Shown here: piece by piece, positions 8,771-19,709 of the stretch | Layout: the number at the start of each line of letters is the position of its first letter | Position numbering within the stretch: the first letter of the stretch is position 1 | Source of the DNA: an uncultured Rhizobium sp. | Lineage (GTDB): Bacteria > Pseudomonadota > Alphaproteobacteria > Rhizobiales > Rhizobiaceae | Direction of reading: 5' to 3' | Assembly (NCBI GenBank): GCA_945952415.1 | Contig: CAMFIF010000034.1 | Location: 1 to 37,525 of the forward strand | DNA length: 37,525 bases | Made by a program: the position numbers and the translations under genes | Notes under the pieces: generated by a model | The model's input: only the letters and a program-made list of their open reading frames with translations | Database searches by the model: none | What the model was told of the DNA's origin: nothing

Positions 8771-10183
8771 TCAGGCGAAGCGATCTGCCAATTCGCAAAG
8801 CACGTCGAAGGCCATGTCGGCATCGGCTTCGGTCATGTCGAACTGGCCGGCCTGGAAACGGATCACCAGGCGACCATCGAGCCGTGTCTGGGTGAGGTAG
8901 ATCCGACCATCATTGTTGATGGCGTCGAGATAGGTCTGAACCTGCCGCTCCGCATCGGCCCCCGCATCGCTTTTCGGTACGAAGGTGAAGAGAGACAGGA
9001 AGGGATCGGAGGTGATCTCGAAGCGGGGATGGGCCCGGAGCCGGCTGCAGAGCTTTTCCGCCCAGGCGATGTGATTGCGGATCATGGTCCTCAATCCCTC
9101 AAGACCATGATGACGAAGCAGGAACCAGAGCTTCAGCGCCCGGAAGCGGCGTCCGAGCGGGACGGACCATTCGGAATAGTTGATGAAGCCATCCTTGCCC
9201 GAGGTCTTCAGATATTCCGGCTGGATGGCCAGGGTCTTTACCAGGCATTCCGGATCGCGGATGAACTGGACCGAGCAGTCGAACTGGGCCCCCAGCCATT
9301 TATGCGGGTTGAAAACGATGGAATCGGCCTCTTCGACGCCGGCCCAGAAATGCCGCAGCTCCGGGCAGATCATGGCTGCGCCGGCCCAGGCGGCATCCAC
9401 ATGTACATATAGGCCGTGTTCATGGGCGACCCGGACAACTCCGGCAATATCGTCGTAGGCCCCGATGCTGGTGCCCCCCGTACAGGCAATGACGCCAGCG
9501 GGCAGGTAGCCGGATTCCCGATCCCGGCGAATGGCCTCGTCCAGGGCTTTCACATCCATGGAGCGACCAGGCCCCGTTACCGGCAGGCGCACGAGATTGG
9601 CCTCGCCGATGCCCGCCACCCAGATCGCACGGTCAATCGACGTGTGGACCTGGCCGGTCGTATAGATCCGGACCGGCGGCGCTGCCGAAAGGCCCTTCCG
9701 GTTGCCCTCCCATCCAAGGGCGCGCTCCCGCATGACGAGAACCGCATTCAGGGTGGCGGAAGAGGCGGAATCCTGAATGGACCCGGTAAAGCCTTCGGGC
9801 AGGCCGAGGCCATCGCGGAGCCAGCCGATCATGGCGGTTTCAAGTTCGGTCGCGGCCGGCGAGGTCTGCCAGAGCATGCACTGGGCTGCCATGGCGGTGA
9901 CGAGATATTCGGCAACGACCGAAACCGGTGCGGCATTGGCCGGGAAATAGGCAAAGAAGCGCGGATGCTGCCAATGGGTCATGCCCGGGAGGATGATGTC
10001 TTCGAAATCGGCAAAGATCGTCTCCATGGATTCACCCGTTTCCGGGGGACGGGGCGCGATGCGGGCGGCAATTTCGCCCGGCGCCGTCTGGGCCCGCACG
10101 GGCAGTTCCCGCAGCCGGGCGCGGTATTCCGCTCCCCACCGCGCCGCCTTTTCCGACCATTCCAGAAAGGTCTGATGATCCAC
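8771..10183 (-). CDS. Group II PLP-dependent decarboxylase (aromatic-L-amino-acid decarboxylase-like)
   Basis: The 470-residue product belongs to the group II decarboxylases (DOPA/tyrosine/tryptophan and glutamate decarboxylase fold type I). The PLP lysine is Lys295 in FNPHKWLG, the aspartate that pairs with the pyridine nitrogen is Asp263 in HVDAAWAG, and the ring-stacking histidine is His180 in GQVHTSIDRA. The N-terminal segment with HWQHPRFFAYFPAN is typical of the aromatic-amino-acid branch. The exact substrate (tyrosine, phenylalanine, tryptophan, DOPA) cannot be read from the sequence. The start is GTG at 10181-10183, supported by GGGAG 7 nt upstream. It diverges from the nitroreductase gene across 180 bp. 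Confidence 0.9.
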   Translation of the reverse strand: MDHQTFLEWSEKAARWGAEYRARLRELPVRAQTAPGEIAARIAPRPPETGESMETIFADFEDIILPGMTHWQHPRFFAYFPANAAPVSVVAEYLVTAMAAQCMLWQTSPAATELETAMIGWLRDGLGLPEGFTGSIQDSASSATLNAVLVMRERALGWEGNRKGLSAAPPVRIYTTGQVHTSIDRAIWVAGIGEANLVRLPVTGPGRSMDVKALDEAIRRDRESGYLPAGVIACTGGTSIGAYDDIAGVVRVAHEHGLYVHVDAAWAGAAMICPELRHFWAGVEEADSIVFNPHKWLGAQFDCSVQFIRDPECLVKTLAIQPEYLKTSGKDGFINYSEWSVPLGRRFRALKLWFLLRHHGLEGLRTMIRNHIAWAEKLCSRLRAHPRFEITSDPFLSLFTFVPKSDAGADAERQVQTYLDAINNDGRIYLTQTRLDGRLVIRFQAGQFDMTEADADMAFDVLCELADRFA

Positions 10184-10363
10184 GCCCCTGCTCCCTTCAA
10201 TTGTCTCCTGCTGCGGCGGACCCTAGACGAAGATCGGCCGGGACGGAATTGGCCTTGCCGGGATGCGGGCCATTTCCCCAGAAGAGGAGGCCAGACCGCC
10301 GGCTTCGTCTTGCCAGCCCCCCGCCCCTGCCGCAGTATGCGCCACCGCCATCAGGAGAAAACC

Positions 10364-10954
10364 ATGACCGAAGCCAATCACCGCCAGACGGACAAACCCG
10401 TGGATACGCTCTTTCTGGAGCGTTGGTCGCCCCGCGCCTATGACGGCATGCCGATGCCCGAGGCCGATCTGATGACTGTGCTTGATGCGGCACGTTGGGC
10501 GCCTTCCGCCTCCAACAACCAACCCTGGCGCTTCGTTTATGGCATTCATGGAACGGAAGCCTTTAACCGGCTGGCGAACCTGCTGGTCGATGGGAACCGG
10601 CGCTGGGCAGAAAAGGCGGGTGCGCTCGTCTTCGTCGTTTCGGTGAACAGGACCGGTGCGCCGGGCGAAGAGACGCGCAGGCCCATTCCCACCCATTCCT
10701 TCGATGCGGGCGCGGCCTGGATGGCGCTTGCGCTCCAGGCTCGGATGCTCGGCTATTTCGCCCATGGCATGGCCGGCGTGAAGCAGGACGAGATTCCGGC
10801 AGCGCTCGGCTTCAACGAGGACATGAAGATGGAGGCGGCAATTGCCATCGGACGCTTGGGCGATCCCGAAGCGCTGCCTGAAGACCTTCGGTCGCGCGAA
10901 ACGCCCAGCCAGCGCAGGCCGCTTTCGGAACTGGCTTTCGAAGGGCGCTTCTGA
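10364..10954 (+). CDS. Nitroreductase-family flavoprotein
   Basis: The 196-residue product has the FMN-binding nitroreductase fold. The N-terminal RWSPRAYDGMPMPE motif and AARWAPSASNNQPWRF (phosphate and FMN contacts) are typical of the small NAD(P)H-dependent members, and the helical segment DAGAAWMALALQARMLG carries the dimer interface. Its substrate is unknown; such enzymes reduce nitro compounds, quinones or other electrophiles. The ATG at 10364 is chosen because AGGAG lies 6 nt upstream at 10353-10357 and the family N-terminus starts there, although the reading frame is open for about 950 bp further upstream over the decarboxylase gene. It converges on gyrB at a shared terminator. Confidence 0.9.
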   Translation: MTEANHRQTDKPVDTLFLERWSPRAYDGMPMPEADLMTVLDAARWAPSASNNQPWRFVYGIHGTEAFNRLANLLVDGNRRWAEKAGALVFVVSVNRTGAPGEETRRPIPTHSFDAGAAWMALALQARMLGYFAHGMAGVKQDEIPAALGFNEDMKMEAAIAIGRLGDPEALPEDLRSRETPSQRRPLSELAFEGRF

Positions 10955-10961
10955 GGGTCGA

Positions 10962-10984
10962 GACCGCCCTTCGGCGAAGGGCGG

Positions 10985-10986
<2 letters not shown>
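10962..10986. terminator. Bidirectional terminator between nitroreductase gene and gyrB
   Basis: GACCGCCCTTCG (10962-10973) is perfectly complementary to CGAAGGGCGGTC (10975-10986), giving a long GC-rich hairpin. It starts 8 nt after the nitroreductase stop and contains part of the gyrB stop codon (10985-10987), so it can serve both convergent genes. Confidence 0.75.
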
Positions 10987-13543
<2,557 letters not shown>

Positions 13544-13557
13544 TTAAGGGCAGTTTT

Positions 13558-13923
13558 TCACGCCTCCGGGGCGCTTGCCTGCAAAATGGCTGTCAACCGG
13601 GCAAGATCCTCCTTAGAAAGATCCCGAAGGCGCGCCGAAAGCAGGTTGGCGAAGGCCGTATATTCGGCGGGCAGGCCGGCCGTATCCAGCACCACCTTCG
13701 GATCGGAGGCTTCCGCCATCGAAAAGAGCGCCTCGGCCTCATCCCAGATGATGTTGAAATAGCCGGCCACCCTTTGCAGGAAATCGAAACTCGGCCGGCC
13801 CTTGTGGCCATGTTCGAGCGCGGAGAGATAGGCGGGCGAAACGCCGATGGCGCGGGCCATTTCCTTTTGGGAAACACCCTTCTTCCGCCGGAGTGCCCGC
13901 AGGGTTTCGCCGAAGGGCGTCAC
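13558..13923 (-). CDS. XRE-family helix-turn-helix regulator
   Basis: The 121-residue product has an N-terminal HTH_3/Cro-CI domain at about residues 5-60: LRALRRKKGVSQKEMARAIG, then the recognition helix SPAYLSALEHG. The C-terminal half (EYTAFANLLSARLRDLSKEDLARLTAIL) is a short helical domain of unknown role; no sensor or peptidase domain is present. The start is GTG at 13921-13923, forming a GTGA overlap with the stop of the Smr gene, which implies translational coupling. Its target is unknown; self-regulation of the timA-mltA-smr-xre set or control of the neighbouring gyrB are both guesses. Confidence 0.88.
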   Translation of the reverse strand: MTPFGETLRALRRKKGVSQKEMARAIGVSPAYLSALEHGHKGRPSFDFLQRVAGYFNIIWDEAEALFSMAEASDPKVVLDTAGLPAEYTAFANLLSARLRDLSKEDLARLTAILQASAPEA

Positions 13924-14474
13924 GGCCGCTCGCTCCTCGACCGGGACAGCCGCACATAGAGAGCCCCCTCACCTCCGTGGTGATGGGCAGCCGGCTCATG
14001 GGAGGAAATGAGATACCGGAATTCCGGCTTCGAAAACCAGAGGGGTACCGCACGCTTCAGGGCGCCTTCGCTGCCCATGGACCGGCCCTTGCCGGTGATG
14101 ACGAGGACGTGCCGCAAGCCGCGCTCATGGGCGTGAATGAGAAAATCGAGCAGCAGGCCATGCGCCTCGCTCTGGATCATGCCATGCAGATCGATGCGCG
14201 CTTCGAGTGCAAGACGGCCCCGGGCGAGCTTGCGCTTGACGGGCTTTTCCAACGGGTGATGCTGACGAAGCGTCTGGGCGGATGGCTTCTGGTCGGGTTC
14301 GGCGGCAAAGGCGGCGGACGAGACGACGGCAGATGCCGGAGGCGCTGCCGGTTCGGTTTCCATATCCTCGAAAGCCAGAAGATCCTCCATGCGCCCTGGC
14401 ATGGGCCGGGTGGTTTTTGCCACCTTGCCCCAGAGAATGCGTTCTTCCGGTTTGAGGTCCCGATCCCGCGCCAT
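13920..14474 (-). CDS. Smr-domain (MutS2 C-terminal-like) protein
   Basis: The 184-residue product has a disordered, Ala/Pro-rich first half and a C-terminal Smr domain. The domain's DLHG motif is at residues 95-98 (ARIDLHGMIQSEA), followed by the HVLVITGKGRSMGSEGALK segment with the conserved TGKG. Smr domains bind or nick nucleic acids, DNA in MutS2 and RNA in stand-alone forms; which applies here is not visible. The ATG shares one base with the mltA stop (TGATG), and the gene's end overlaps the XRE start by 4 bp. It therefore sits in the middle of a tightly coupled set. Confidence 0.9.
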   Translation of the reverse strand: MARDRDLKPEERILWGKVAKTTRPMPGRMEDLLAFEDMETEPAAPPASAVVSSAAFAAEPDQKPSAQTLRQHHPLEKPVKRKLARGRLALEARIDLHGMIQSEAHGLLLDFLIHAHERGLRHVLVITGKGRSMGSEGALKRAVPLWFSKPEFRYLISSHEPAAHHHGGEGALYVRLSRSRSERP

Positions 14475-15586
14475 CAGCCAAACCTTTCGGCAGCCTGCCT
14501 GGGAACAAGGATATGGAAAAAGGCGCGGTTGCGAACCGTGCCTGCCTTTTCGCCCGCCTCCGGACCCCAGCCCGTGAAGATATCGCCGCGGGCGGGGCCG
14601 ACGATTGCCGTCCCCGTATCCAGCGCCAGCATCAGGCGTGAAAAGGCCCTGCCCTCATCCAGGTGGACAAGCTCCGGCGCGTGGATGAAGAAGGGAAATC
14701 CGAATGTGTGGATCAACCTGTCCACGGCCAGCGAGCGCCCCGGCACTAGCGGCACCTTGGCGGCCGCAATGGGTCCGAGATCGGGATCGGCCAGATCCGA
14801 TTCCCTGAAGAAGATGTAGGAGCGATTGTGCCAGTAGACTTCGTCGGCGCGATCCGGATTGGCCGCAAGCCAGGCGCGGATCGCCTGCATCGAGATCTTT
14901 TCCGGCTCTATCTCTCCGCGGTCGAGCAGTAGCTTTCCGATCGGGGAAAAGGGATGGCCGGCCTTTGCCGCATAGGTGATGCGGCGCATGGAGCCATCCG
15001 GGTAAAGCAGCCGCGCCGCACCCTGGACATGGGCGAAGAAAACATCGGCCTTGGATTTCGCCCAGGCGATTTCGAGCCCGCGCCCATCGAGATGACCTTC
15101 ATCTATCGCGCGGCGATCCGCATAGGCGGCAACGGTGCCATCCGGACAGCGTAGCCCGAAGGCATAGGAGCGATCCATTCCTTCAGGCCTGTTCGTGTCG
15201 TCGAGATCGACGAGATCATCCGGCCGGCGGTAGAAGGGATAGCGCCAGGTCTCGTCCGGACTGGCGGCAACCTCGACTTCCGGCTCGTAAAAGGCGGTGA
15301 CGAAGCCATCCGGCCTGTCATCGGGACGGATGGCAAAGGGCACGAAATGGGACTGGAAAAATGCCCGGGCTTCCGCCGGGGTGGAGTGCGGCGCCGTTTC
15401 AGACGCTTCAAGCGCGGGCAGAAGATCCTGACTTTCGAGCCCCAAAGCGCCCGTTCGATAGGGCTTCACGGTGCGAATATGCCTCAGACAATCGGCAAGG
15501 GCTGGAAAAAGAGGACGGGGATCGTCCTCTTCCCAGCCCGGCAAGGCATCAAACCCAAGGCGGGTGAGCGTGAAGCCCGTGACCAT
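14474..15586 (-). CDS. mltA: MltA-type lytic murein transglycosylase
   Basis: MltA cleaves the MurNAc-GlcNAc bond of peptidoglycan, forming 1,6-anhydro ends. The 370-residue product carries the whole MltA and 3D domain: GFVTAFYEPEVEVA, FFAHVQGAARLLYPDG, and near the C-terminus LALDTGTAIVGPARGDIFTGWGPEAG, which holds the catalytic aspartate region. It starts MVTGFTLTRLGFDALPGW with no signal peptide or lipobox. Upstream extension is impossible because an in-frame TGA lies at 15614-15616, only ten codons before the ATG. The E. coli enzyme is an outer-membrane lipoprotein, so how this protein would reach the periplasm is unclear. It lies 4 nt after the timA-like gene and is coupled to the Smr gene. 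Confidence 0.93.
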   Translation of the reverse strand: MVTGFTLTRLGFDALPGWEEDDPRPLFPALADCLRHIRTVKPYRTGALGLESQDLLPALEASETAPHSTPAEARAFFQSHFVPFAIRPDDRPDGFVTAFYEPEVEVAASPDETWRYPFYRRPDDLVDLDDTNRPEGMDRSYAFGLRCPDGTVAAYADRRAIDEGHLDGRGLEIAWAKSKADVFFAHVQGAARLLYPDGSMRRITYAAKAGHPFSPIGKLLLDRGEIEPEKISMQAIRAWLAANPDRADEVYWHNRSYIFFRESDLADPDLGPIAAAKVPLVPGRSLAVDRLIHTFGFPFFIHAPELVHLDEGRAFSRLMLALDTGTAIVGPARGDIFTGWGPEAGEKAGTVRNRAFFHILVPRQAAERFG

Positions 15587-15590
15587 GACC

Positions 15591-16289
15591 TCAATGCTCG
15601 GATTCGGTGGCGATCACGGTCCAGTTCGGATCGCGCGAGCGCATGTCGCGGGAAAGGGTCCAGATATCGCTGACCTCGGCCACCTGTTCTTCATCGCCAT
15701 CCACGAGCTTGCCCTCCCGGTCGAAGGTCGCGGAGATGAACTGACCGCCGATTGAGAGGGTCACCTGCACGTCGCTGCCCTTCATGTCGACCTTGACGAG
15801 ATCCATGCGGGAAATGCCCACGAAGTTGAACTTCACCTTTTCGCCCCGGGCCTCGCGCTCGGCAATGGCGCCCTGGAAACTCTCGAAGACATCGGGAGAA
15901 AGAAGGCCGCGCAGCGTCTTGCGGTCCCCTTCGGCAAAGGCGGTGACGATCATTTCGTAAGCCACGCGCGCGCCCTGGAAAAAGCCCTTGGGGTCGAAGG
16001 CCGGATCAACCTTCATGAGTTCGCGCAGATCGGAATTGGCCTCGGAGCCGGGCTTGGCATAGAGATCGGCCTGGTTCAGCCTGTCCTCATTGTCGGTTCC
16101 GTCGCGGCGCGGCAGGGTTATCACCTTGCCGGTATCGGGCGTGTCGGGACGCACGGTCTCGCGCGGGCTTACCGGCTCGAAGGGCGGTTTCTCATGGCCC
16201 GTCCGGCGACCGAGCACGCTTCTGAGCTGCAGGAAGATCAGCACTGCGGCCACGAGGAAAAACAGAGTGATGAAATCGTTGGAGCCCAT
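15591..16289 (-). CDS. Tim44/TimA-family membrane-anchored protein
   Basis: The 232-residue product begins MGSNDFITLFFLVAAVLIFLQLRSVLG: one N-terminal transmembrane helix (about residues 5-22), then a charged linker and a C-terminal Tim44-like domain (from about GFFQGARVAYEMIVTAFAEGD to the end). The domain is known from mitochondrial Tim44 and from TimA proteins of alphaproteobacteria, where it is anchored in the inner membrane; its bacterial role is not settled. The frame extends 23 codons upstream, but the family start and the membrane helix point to the ATG at 16287-16289. It is the first gene of the timA-mltA-smr-xre set and diverges from fxsA over 131 bp that must hold both promoters. 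Confidence 0.9.
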   Translation of the reverse strand: MGSNDFITLFFLVAAVLIFLQLRSVLGRRTGHEKPPFEPVSPRETVRPDTPDTGKVITLPRRDGTDNEDRLNQADLYAKPGSEANSDLRELMKVDPAFDPKGFFQGARVAYEMIVTAFAEGDRKTLRGLLSPDVFESFQGAIAEREARGEKVKFNFVGISRMDLVKVDMKGSDVQVTLSIGGQFISATFDREGKLVDGDEEQVAEVSDIWTLSRDMRSRDPNWTVIATESEH

Positions 16290-16420
16290 TTTAGCCGTTT
16301 TATCGTTGTTCTCTTTCGGATGCAGTTCCCATATAGTCTCCATTGGCCCATCATTCAAATGGCAAGCGCCGGCAAAGCGGCGAAAGACCGCGGCACTTTT
16401 TGCTTCATGGAGTTCAGCCC

Positions 16421-16918
16421 ATGCGTATTTTATTCCTTTTGTTCATCGTGGTGCCCCTTCTGGAAATCGTCACCTTCGGGCTCGTGGTGGGATGGCTCGG
16501 CTTCTGGATTGCCTTCCTGCTGATGGTTCTCACCTCCGCCGCAGGCTTTCTCATGGTCCGGCACGAAGGTTTCGGCATGGCCGCGAAGATGGCCCGCATG
16601 GCCCGAACGGGGATGCCCCCCGAAAGCGGGCTCGGGAAGAATGCCATGACCATGGTGTCCGGCTTGCTCCTGCTTCTACCAGGCTTCCTCACCGACCTTG
16701 TCGGCCTTCTCCTCCTCATCCCCTTCCTTCGCCGCGCCATTGCGGGCACGCCGGTGATGCGCACCCGCTTTCACTCGTCGTCGACCACCTATAGCGAGAC
16801 CTACAGCTATGGGAGCGGCACCGTATCCGTGGTCGATCTGGCGGAAGGCGAATTCAGCCGCGACGGCACGTCTCCGCCGGAGAACCGCAAGGGTCCGGGC
16901 GAGATCGGCCCCCGCTGA
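16421..16918 (+). CDS. fxsA: FxsA-family membrane protein
   Basis: The 165-residue product has the FxsA domain with two or three hydrophobic segments (MRILFLLFIVVPLLEIVTFG, GFWIAFLLMVLTSAAGF, LLLLLPGFLTDLVGLLLLIP) and a polar C-terminal tail rich in Ser, Thr and Tyr. FxsA is named for suppression of F exclusion of phage T7 in E. coli; its normal role is unknown. The ATG at 16421 is chosen because GGAG lies 8 nt upstream and the hydrophobic N-terminus starts there; the frame is open 26 codons further upstream over the divergent promoter region. secB follows 86 bp downstream on the same strand. Confidence 0.92.
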   Translation: MRILFLLFIVVPLLEIVTFGLVVGWLGFWIAFLLMVLTSAAGFLMVRHEGFGMAAKMARMARTGMPPESGLGKNAMTMVSGLLLLLPGFLTDLVGLLLLIPFLRRAIAGTPVMRTRFHSSSTTYSETYSYGSGTVSVVDLAEGEFSRDGTSPPENRKGPGEIGPR

Positions 16919-17004
16919 CCCCCAGGGGTCATAGGGTTGTAAGCCAGGGGGCAAAATGCTAATGCACCCGCACTGCTTAGTATCAAAGACAGGGAAATTC
17001 TTTC

Positions 17005-17472
17005 ATGACCGATGAAAATTCCAAGGGCGCAAGCCCGAGCCTGACCATCCTTGCCCAGTACATGAAAGACCTGTCTTTCGAAGTGCCCGGTGCGCCGCGC
17101 TCCCTGCAGGCCCGGGATCGTGCTCCCGACATCAACATCAATGTCAACGTCAATGCCAACCCGCTTTCGGAAGCGGATTTCGACGTGGTGCTTTCGCTGA
17201 ACGCGGAAGCGCGCGACGGCGACAAGGTGCTCTTCCATTGCGAGCTGGTCTATGGCGGCGTCTTCCGCATCACGGGCTTCCCGCAGGAGCACATGCTGCC
17301 GATCCTCTTCATCGAGTGCCCGCGGCTGATCTTCCCCTTCGCCCGGCAGATCGTGGCGGATGCAACCCGCAATGGCGGCTTCCCGCCGCTGATGATCGAC
17401 CCGATCGATTTCGCCCAGATGTTTGCCCAGCGCATGGCCGAAGAGCAGCAGCGTGGCCAGGTGGCCAACTAA
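17005..17472 (+). CDS. secB: Protein-export chaperone SecB
   Basis: SecB is a homotetrameric cytoplasmic chaperone that keeps precursors unfolded and delivers them to SecA. The 155-residue product matches the family length. It contains the conserved [15 protein letters not shown] near the N-terminus, the [13 protein letters not shown] strand, and [27 protein letters not shown], part of the SecA-contact and tetramer region. The fxsA gene is 86 bp upstream; the gap has a GACCCC/GGGGTC palindrome right after the fxsA stop and could hold a secB promoter. A clear terminator follows. Confidence 0.96.
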   Translation: MTDENSKGASPSLTILAQYMKDLSFEVPGAPRSLQARDRAPDININVNVNANPLSEADFDVVLSLNAEARDGDKVLFHCELVYGGVFRITGFPQEHMLPILFIECPRLIFPFARQIVADATRNGGFPPLMIDPIDFAQMFAQRMAEEQQRGQVAN

Positions 17473-17500
17473 GCCATCGGCTTGAACATCCTTTCAAGAG

Positions 17501-17530
17501 GCCCGGTGCGAGAGCGCCGGGCTTCTTATT
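17501..17530 (+). terminator. Rho-independent terminator after secB
   Basis: GCCCGGTGC pairs with GCGCCGGGC (one T-G wobble) around a GAGA tetraloop, spanning 17501-17522, followed by TTCTTATTT. It lies 28 nt after the secB stop, in the gap where secB and dnaQ converge. Confidence 0.8.
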
Positions 17531-17540
17531 TGGAGCCAGC

Positions 17541-18248
17541 TTATTCCCCGGCGTATTTCGTCCAGATCGCCTTGGCGCCCATCTTTGCCACCATCGCCTC
17601 ATGAGCTGCGGCTTCATCCGGCGTCAGGCGCGGTGCCAGCGGCCGGGGACGAACCAGAACATCCAGCGTGACATTGCTGTCTTCCTCGATGACGATTGCC
17701 GACTTTTCCTCTGCGGCGCCGAGGACGAGAGCGGTCTGACGTCCGCCGATCATCTCGATATAGACTTCGGCCAGCAGTTCGGAGTCGAGAAGCGCACCGT
17801 GCTTGGTGCGATGGGAATTGTCGATGCCATAGCGACGGCAGAGCGCATCCAGCGAATTCGGCCCCATCGGGTTCTTCCGCCGGGCGAGCTGCAATGTATC
17901 GATCACCCGGTCGCCAGGTACGGGCGGCAGCCCGAGGCGGCCGAATTCCGCATTGATGAAGCCCATGTCGAAGTTGGCATTATGAGCGACCCACATTGCC
18001 CCGTCGAAAAACTGGACGATCTCCTCCACCACATCCCGGAAGAGCGGTTTGTCCGCCAGGAAATCATCGGAAATCCCATGCACGGCCAATGCGTCCGGAT
18101 GAACCTTGGTGCCGTCCGGATTGATGTAGAGATGCAGGCTCCGTCCCGTCGGGAAGTGATTGAGGAGCTCGATGCCGCCGATTTCGATGATGCGGTCGCT
18201 CCTGCTGTCGAGGCCGGTGGTTTCCGTATCGAAGATGATTTCCCGCAT
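17541..18248 (-). CDS. dnaQ: DNA polymerase III epsilon subunit (3'-5' proofreading exonuclease)
   Basis: DnaQ proofreads for the alpha subunit within the polymerase III core. The 235-residue product is a DEDDh exonuclease: Exo I FDTETTGLD (Asp7, Glu9), Exo II HNANFDMGF (Asp94), and Exo III HGALLDSELLAEVY (His150, Asp155). A flexible C-terminal region ending KAIWTKYAGE would bind the alpha subunit. It is the last gene of the leftward ppsR-maf-aroE-coaE-dnaQ set, one base after coaE, and converges on secB. Length and motif order are normal. Confidence 0.96.
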   Translation of the reverse strand: MREIIFDTETTGLDSRSDRIIEIGGIELLNHFPTGRSLHLYINPDGTKVHPDALAVHGISDDFLADKPLFRDVVEEIVQFFDGAMWVAHNANFDMGFINAEFGRLGLPPVPGDRVIDTLQLARRKNPMGPNSLDALCRRYGIDNSHRTKHGALLDSELLAEVYIEMIGGRQTALVLGAAEEKSAIVIEEDSNVTLDVLVRPRPLAPRLTPDEAAAHEAMVAKMGAKAIWTKYAGE

Positions 18249-18249
18249 G

Positions 18250-18840
18250 TCAGGATCCTTCCCTCTGAAGCCGCTGGATGATGGCCTTGACCTGTTCCCT
18301 CGCCCACTCGATGCCCTTTCCGGTATCGATGACGAAATCGGCCCGCTTGCGTTTTTCGCTGTCGGGCATCTGCCGGGACAGGATAAGCTCGAATTTCTCC
18401 GGTGTCATGCCAGGCCTCGCAAGCACCCGGCGCCGCTGTTCGTTCGGGTCGCAGCTCACCACGGCAATTCGGTCGACGCGCTTTTCCGCGCCCACTTCAA
18501 AGAGAAGCGGGATATCGAGGACGACAAGTAGGCTGCCAGCGGCGCGTGCCTCCTCGACAAAGCGGCGCTCGCGTTCCTGTACCAGGGGATGGACGATGGC
18601 TTCAAGGACCTTGAAGTGAGCCGGATTCTCCGCGAGCCTTTTCGAAAGCGCCTGCCGGTCGACGATACCTTCCACAGTCACACCCGGAAAGGCGCGTTCG
18701 ACCGGAGCTACCGCCTCGCCGCGATAGAGTTCATGGACGACCCGGTCCGCGTCGTTGACGGGAATACCCTCTTCCTCGAAAAGCTTGGCCGTCGTGGATT
18801 TGCCCATGCCGATGGAGCCGGTGAGACCGAGCAGAATCAT
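18250..18840 (-). CDS. coaE: Dephospho-CoA kinase
   Basis: CoaE performs the last step of coenzyme A synthesis, phosphorylating the 3'-hydroxyl of dephospho-CoA. The 196-residue P-loop kinase has Walker A GSIGMGKS at residues 8-15, the [10 protein letters not shown] substrate motif, and the lid region [15 protein letters not shown]. Its start overlaps the aroE stop by 4 bp (ATGA) and its stop is one base from dnaQ, so it is translationally coupled on both sides. Confidence 0.96.
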   Translation of the reverse strand: MILLGLTGSIGMGKSTTAKLFEEEGIPVNDADRVVHELYRGEAVAPVERAFPGVTVEGIVDRQALSKRLAENPAHFKVLEAIVHPLVQERERRFVEEARAAGSLLVVLDIPLLFEVGAEKRVDRIAVVSCDPNEQRRRVLARPGMTPEKFELILSRQMPDSEKRKRADFVIDTGKGIEWAREQVKAIIQRLQREGS

Positions 18841-19709
18841 GACCTGGCTTCCATATCGGCAATGATGAGGGCGCGAAGCGTGTCATCGACCTCGGGGCGG
18901 CGGCCGAACCATTTTTCAAATCCCGGAACGGCCTGGTGCAGGAGCATGCCGAGACCATCCACCACCGGCCGCCCCTGCTCGAGTGCCTGCCGCAGCAGAG
19001 ACGTGATCAAGGGCACATAGACGATATCGGTGACGACGCCTTCGGCAGCCATGCGGGTGAAATCAATGGCAGGTGCTGCTTCGCCATCCATGCCGAGCGA
19101 GGTGGTATTGACGAAGAGAGTCGCGCCGTCCAGCACCTCTGGAAGCGCGCCCATCGGGTGGGCGTGGATGCGCGGGCCGAAGCGGTCCCGCATCTCTTCC
19201 GCGCGCGAAAGGGTGCGGTTCACCACATGCACTTCCCGGAAGCCACGATCGCGCACCGCCTGGATGATGGCGCGGGCAGCGCCGCCTGCCCCGAGAATGA
19301 CGGCACGGCGCGCGCTGTTTTCGTGGCCTTCCCAACCCGGATGGCACTGATCAAGATTGGCCAGAAAGCCTCGGCCATCGGTATTGGTGGCGCAGACCTT
19401 TCCCTCTTCGAGCCAGAGCGTGTTGGCTGCCCCCAGCTCTTCGGCAATTTCATCCGGTTTGTCTGAGAGACGATAGGCGGCTTCCTTGTGGGGAATGGTG
19501 ACATTGCCGCCCACATAGCCGGATTCCCCGCTCTTCAGTTGCTGCATGAAAAGGGTGAAATGCTCGGGTTCCACGGCATGTGCCTGGTATATGCCATCGA
19601 TGCCGAATTGCCTGAGCCAATAGCCATGAATCATCGGCGAGCGGGAATGCTTGACCGGAAAGCCGGTGACGAAGGCTTTCTTGGTTAATGTTTCACGTGA
19701 ATCACGCAT
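18837..19709 (-). CDS. aroE: Shikimate dehydrogenase
   Basis: AroE reduces 3-dehydroshikimate to shikimate with NADPH. The 290-residue product has the shikimate-binding [12 protein letters not shown] (Ser22, Ser24), the catalytic lysine in [12 protein letters not shown], and the NADP loop [12 protein letters not shown] use the ATG at 19707-19709: the upstream 18-codon extension overlaps maf and is not AroE-like. The first codons encode [10 protein letters not shown] because a parS site (19689-19704) lies in the coding sequence. The gene overlaps the end of maf by 8 bp and coaE by 4 bp. The N-terminus is about ten residues longer than the core fold needs, which fits an added parS segment. Confidence 0.95.
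   Translation of the reverse strand: MRDSRETLTKKAFVTGFPVKHSRSPMIHGYWLRQFGIDGIYQAHAVEPEHFTLFMQQLKSGESGYVGGNVTIPHKEAAYRLSDKPDEIAEELGAANTLWLEEGKVCATNTDGRGFLANLDQCHPGWEGHENSARRAVILGAGGAARAIIQAVRDRGFREVHVVNRTLSRAEEMRDRFGPRIHAHPMGALPEVLDGATLFVNTTSLGMDGEAAPAIDFTRMAAEGVVTDIVYVPLITSLLRQALEQGRPVVDGLGMLLHQAVPGFEKWFGRRPEVDDTLRALIIADMEARS
19689..19704 (-). other. parS site (15 of 16), inside the maf/aroE overlap
   Basis: The minus strand reads TGATTCACGTGAAACA; the consensus is TGTTTCACGTGAAACA, with one mismatch at position 3. It is identical to the site at 25991-26006. The first three bases are the maf stop codon, and the rest encodes DSRET in AroE. It is the only parS seen to the left of the origin region, about 1.5 kb from it. 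Confidence 0.88.

Noticed and set aside
9416..10363. Long N-terminal extension of the nitroreductase frame
   Set aside because: It runs antisense over the PLP decarboxylase gene; the nitroreductase has its own ATG and AGGAG site at 10353-10366.
16917..16930. GACCCC/GGGGTC palindrome after fxsA as a terminator
   Set aside because: The arms are separated by only 2 nt and no T run follows.
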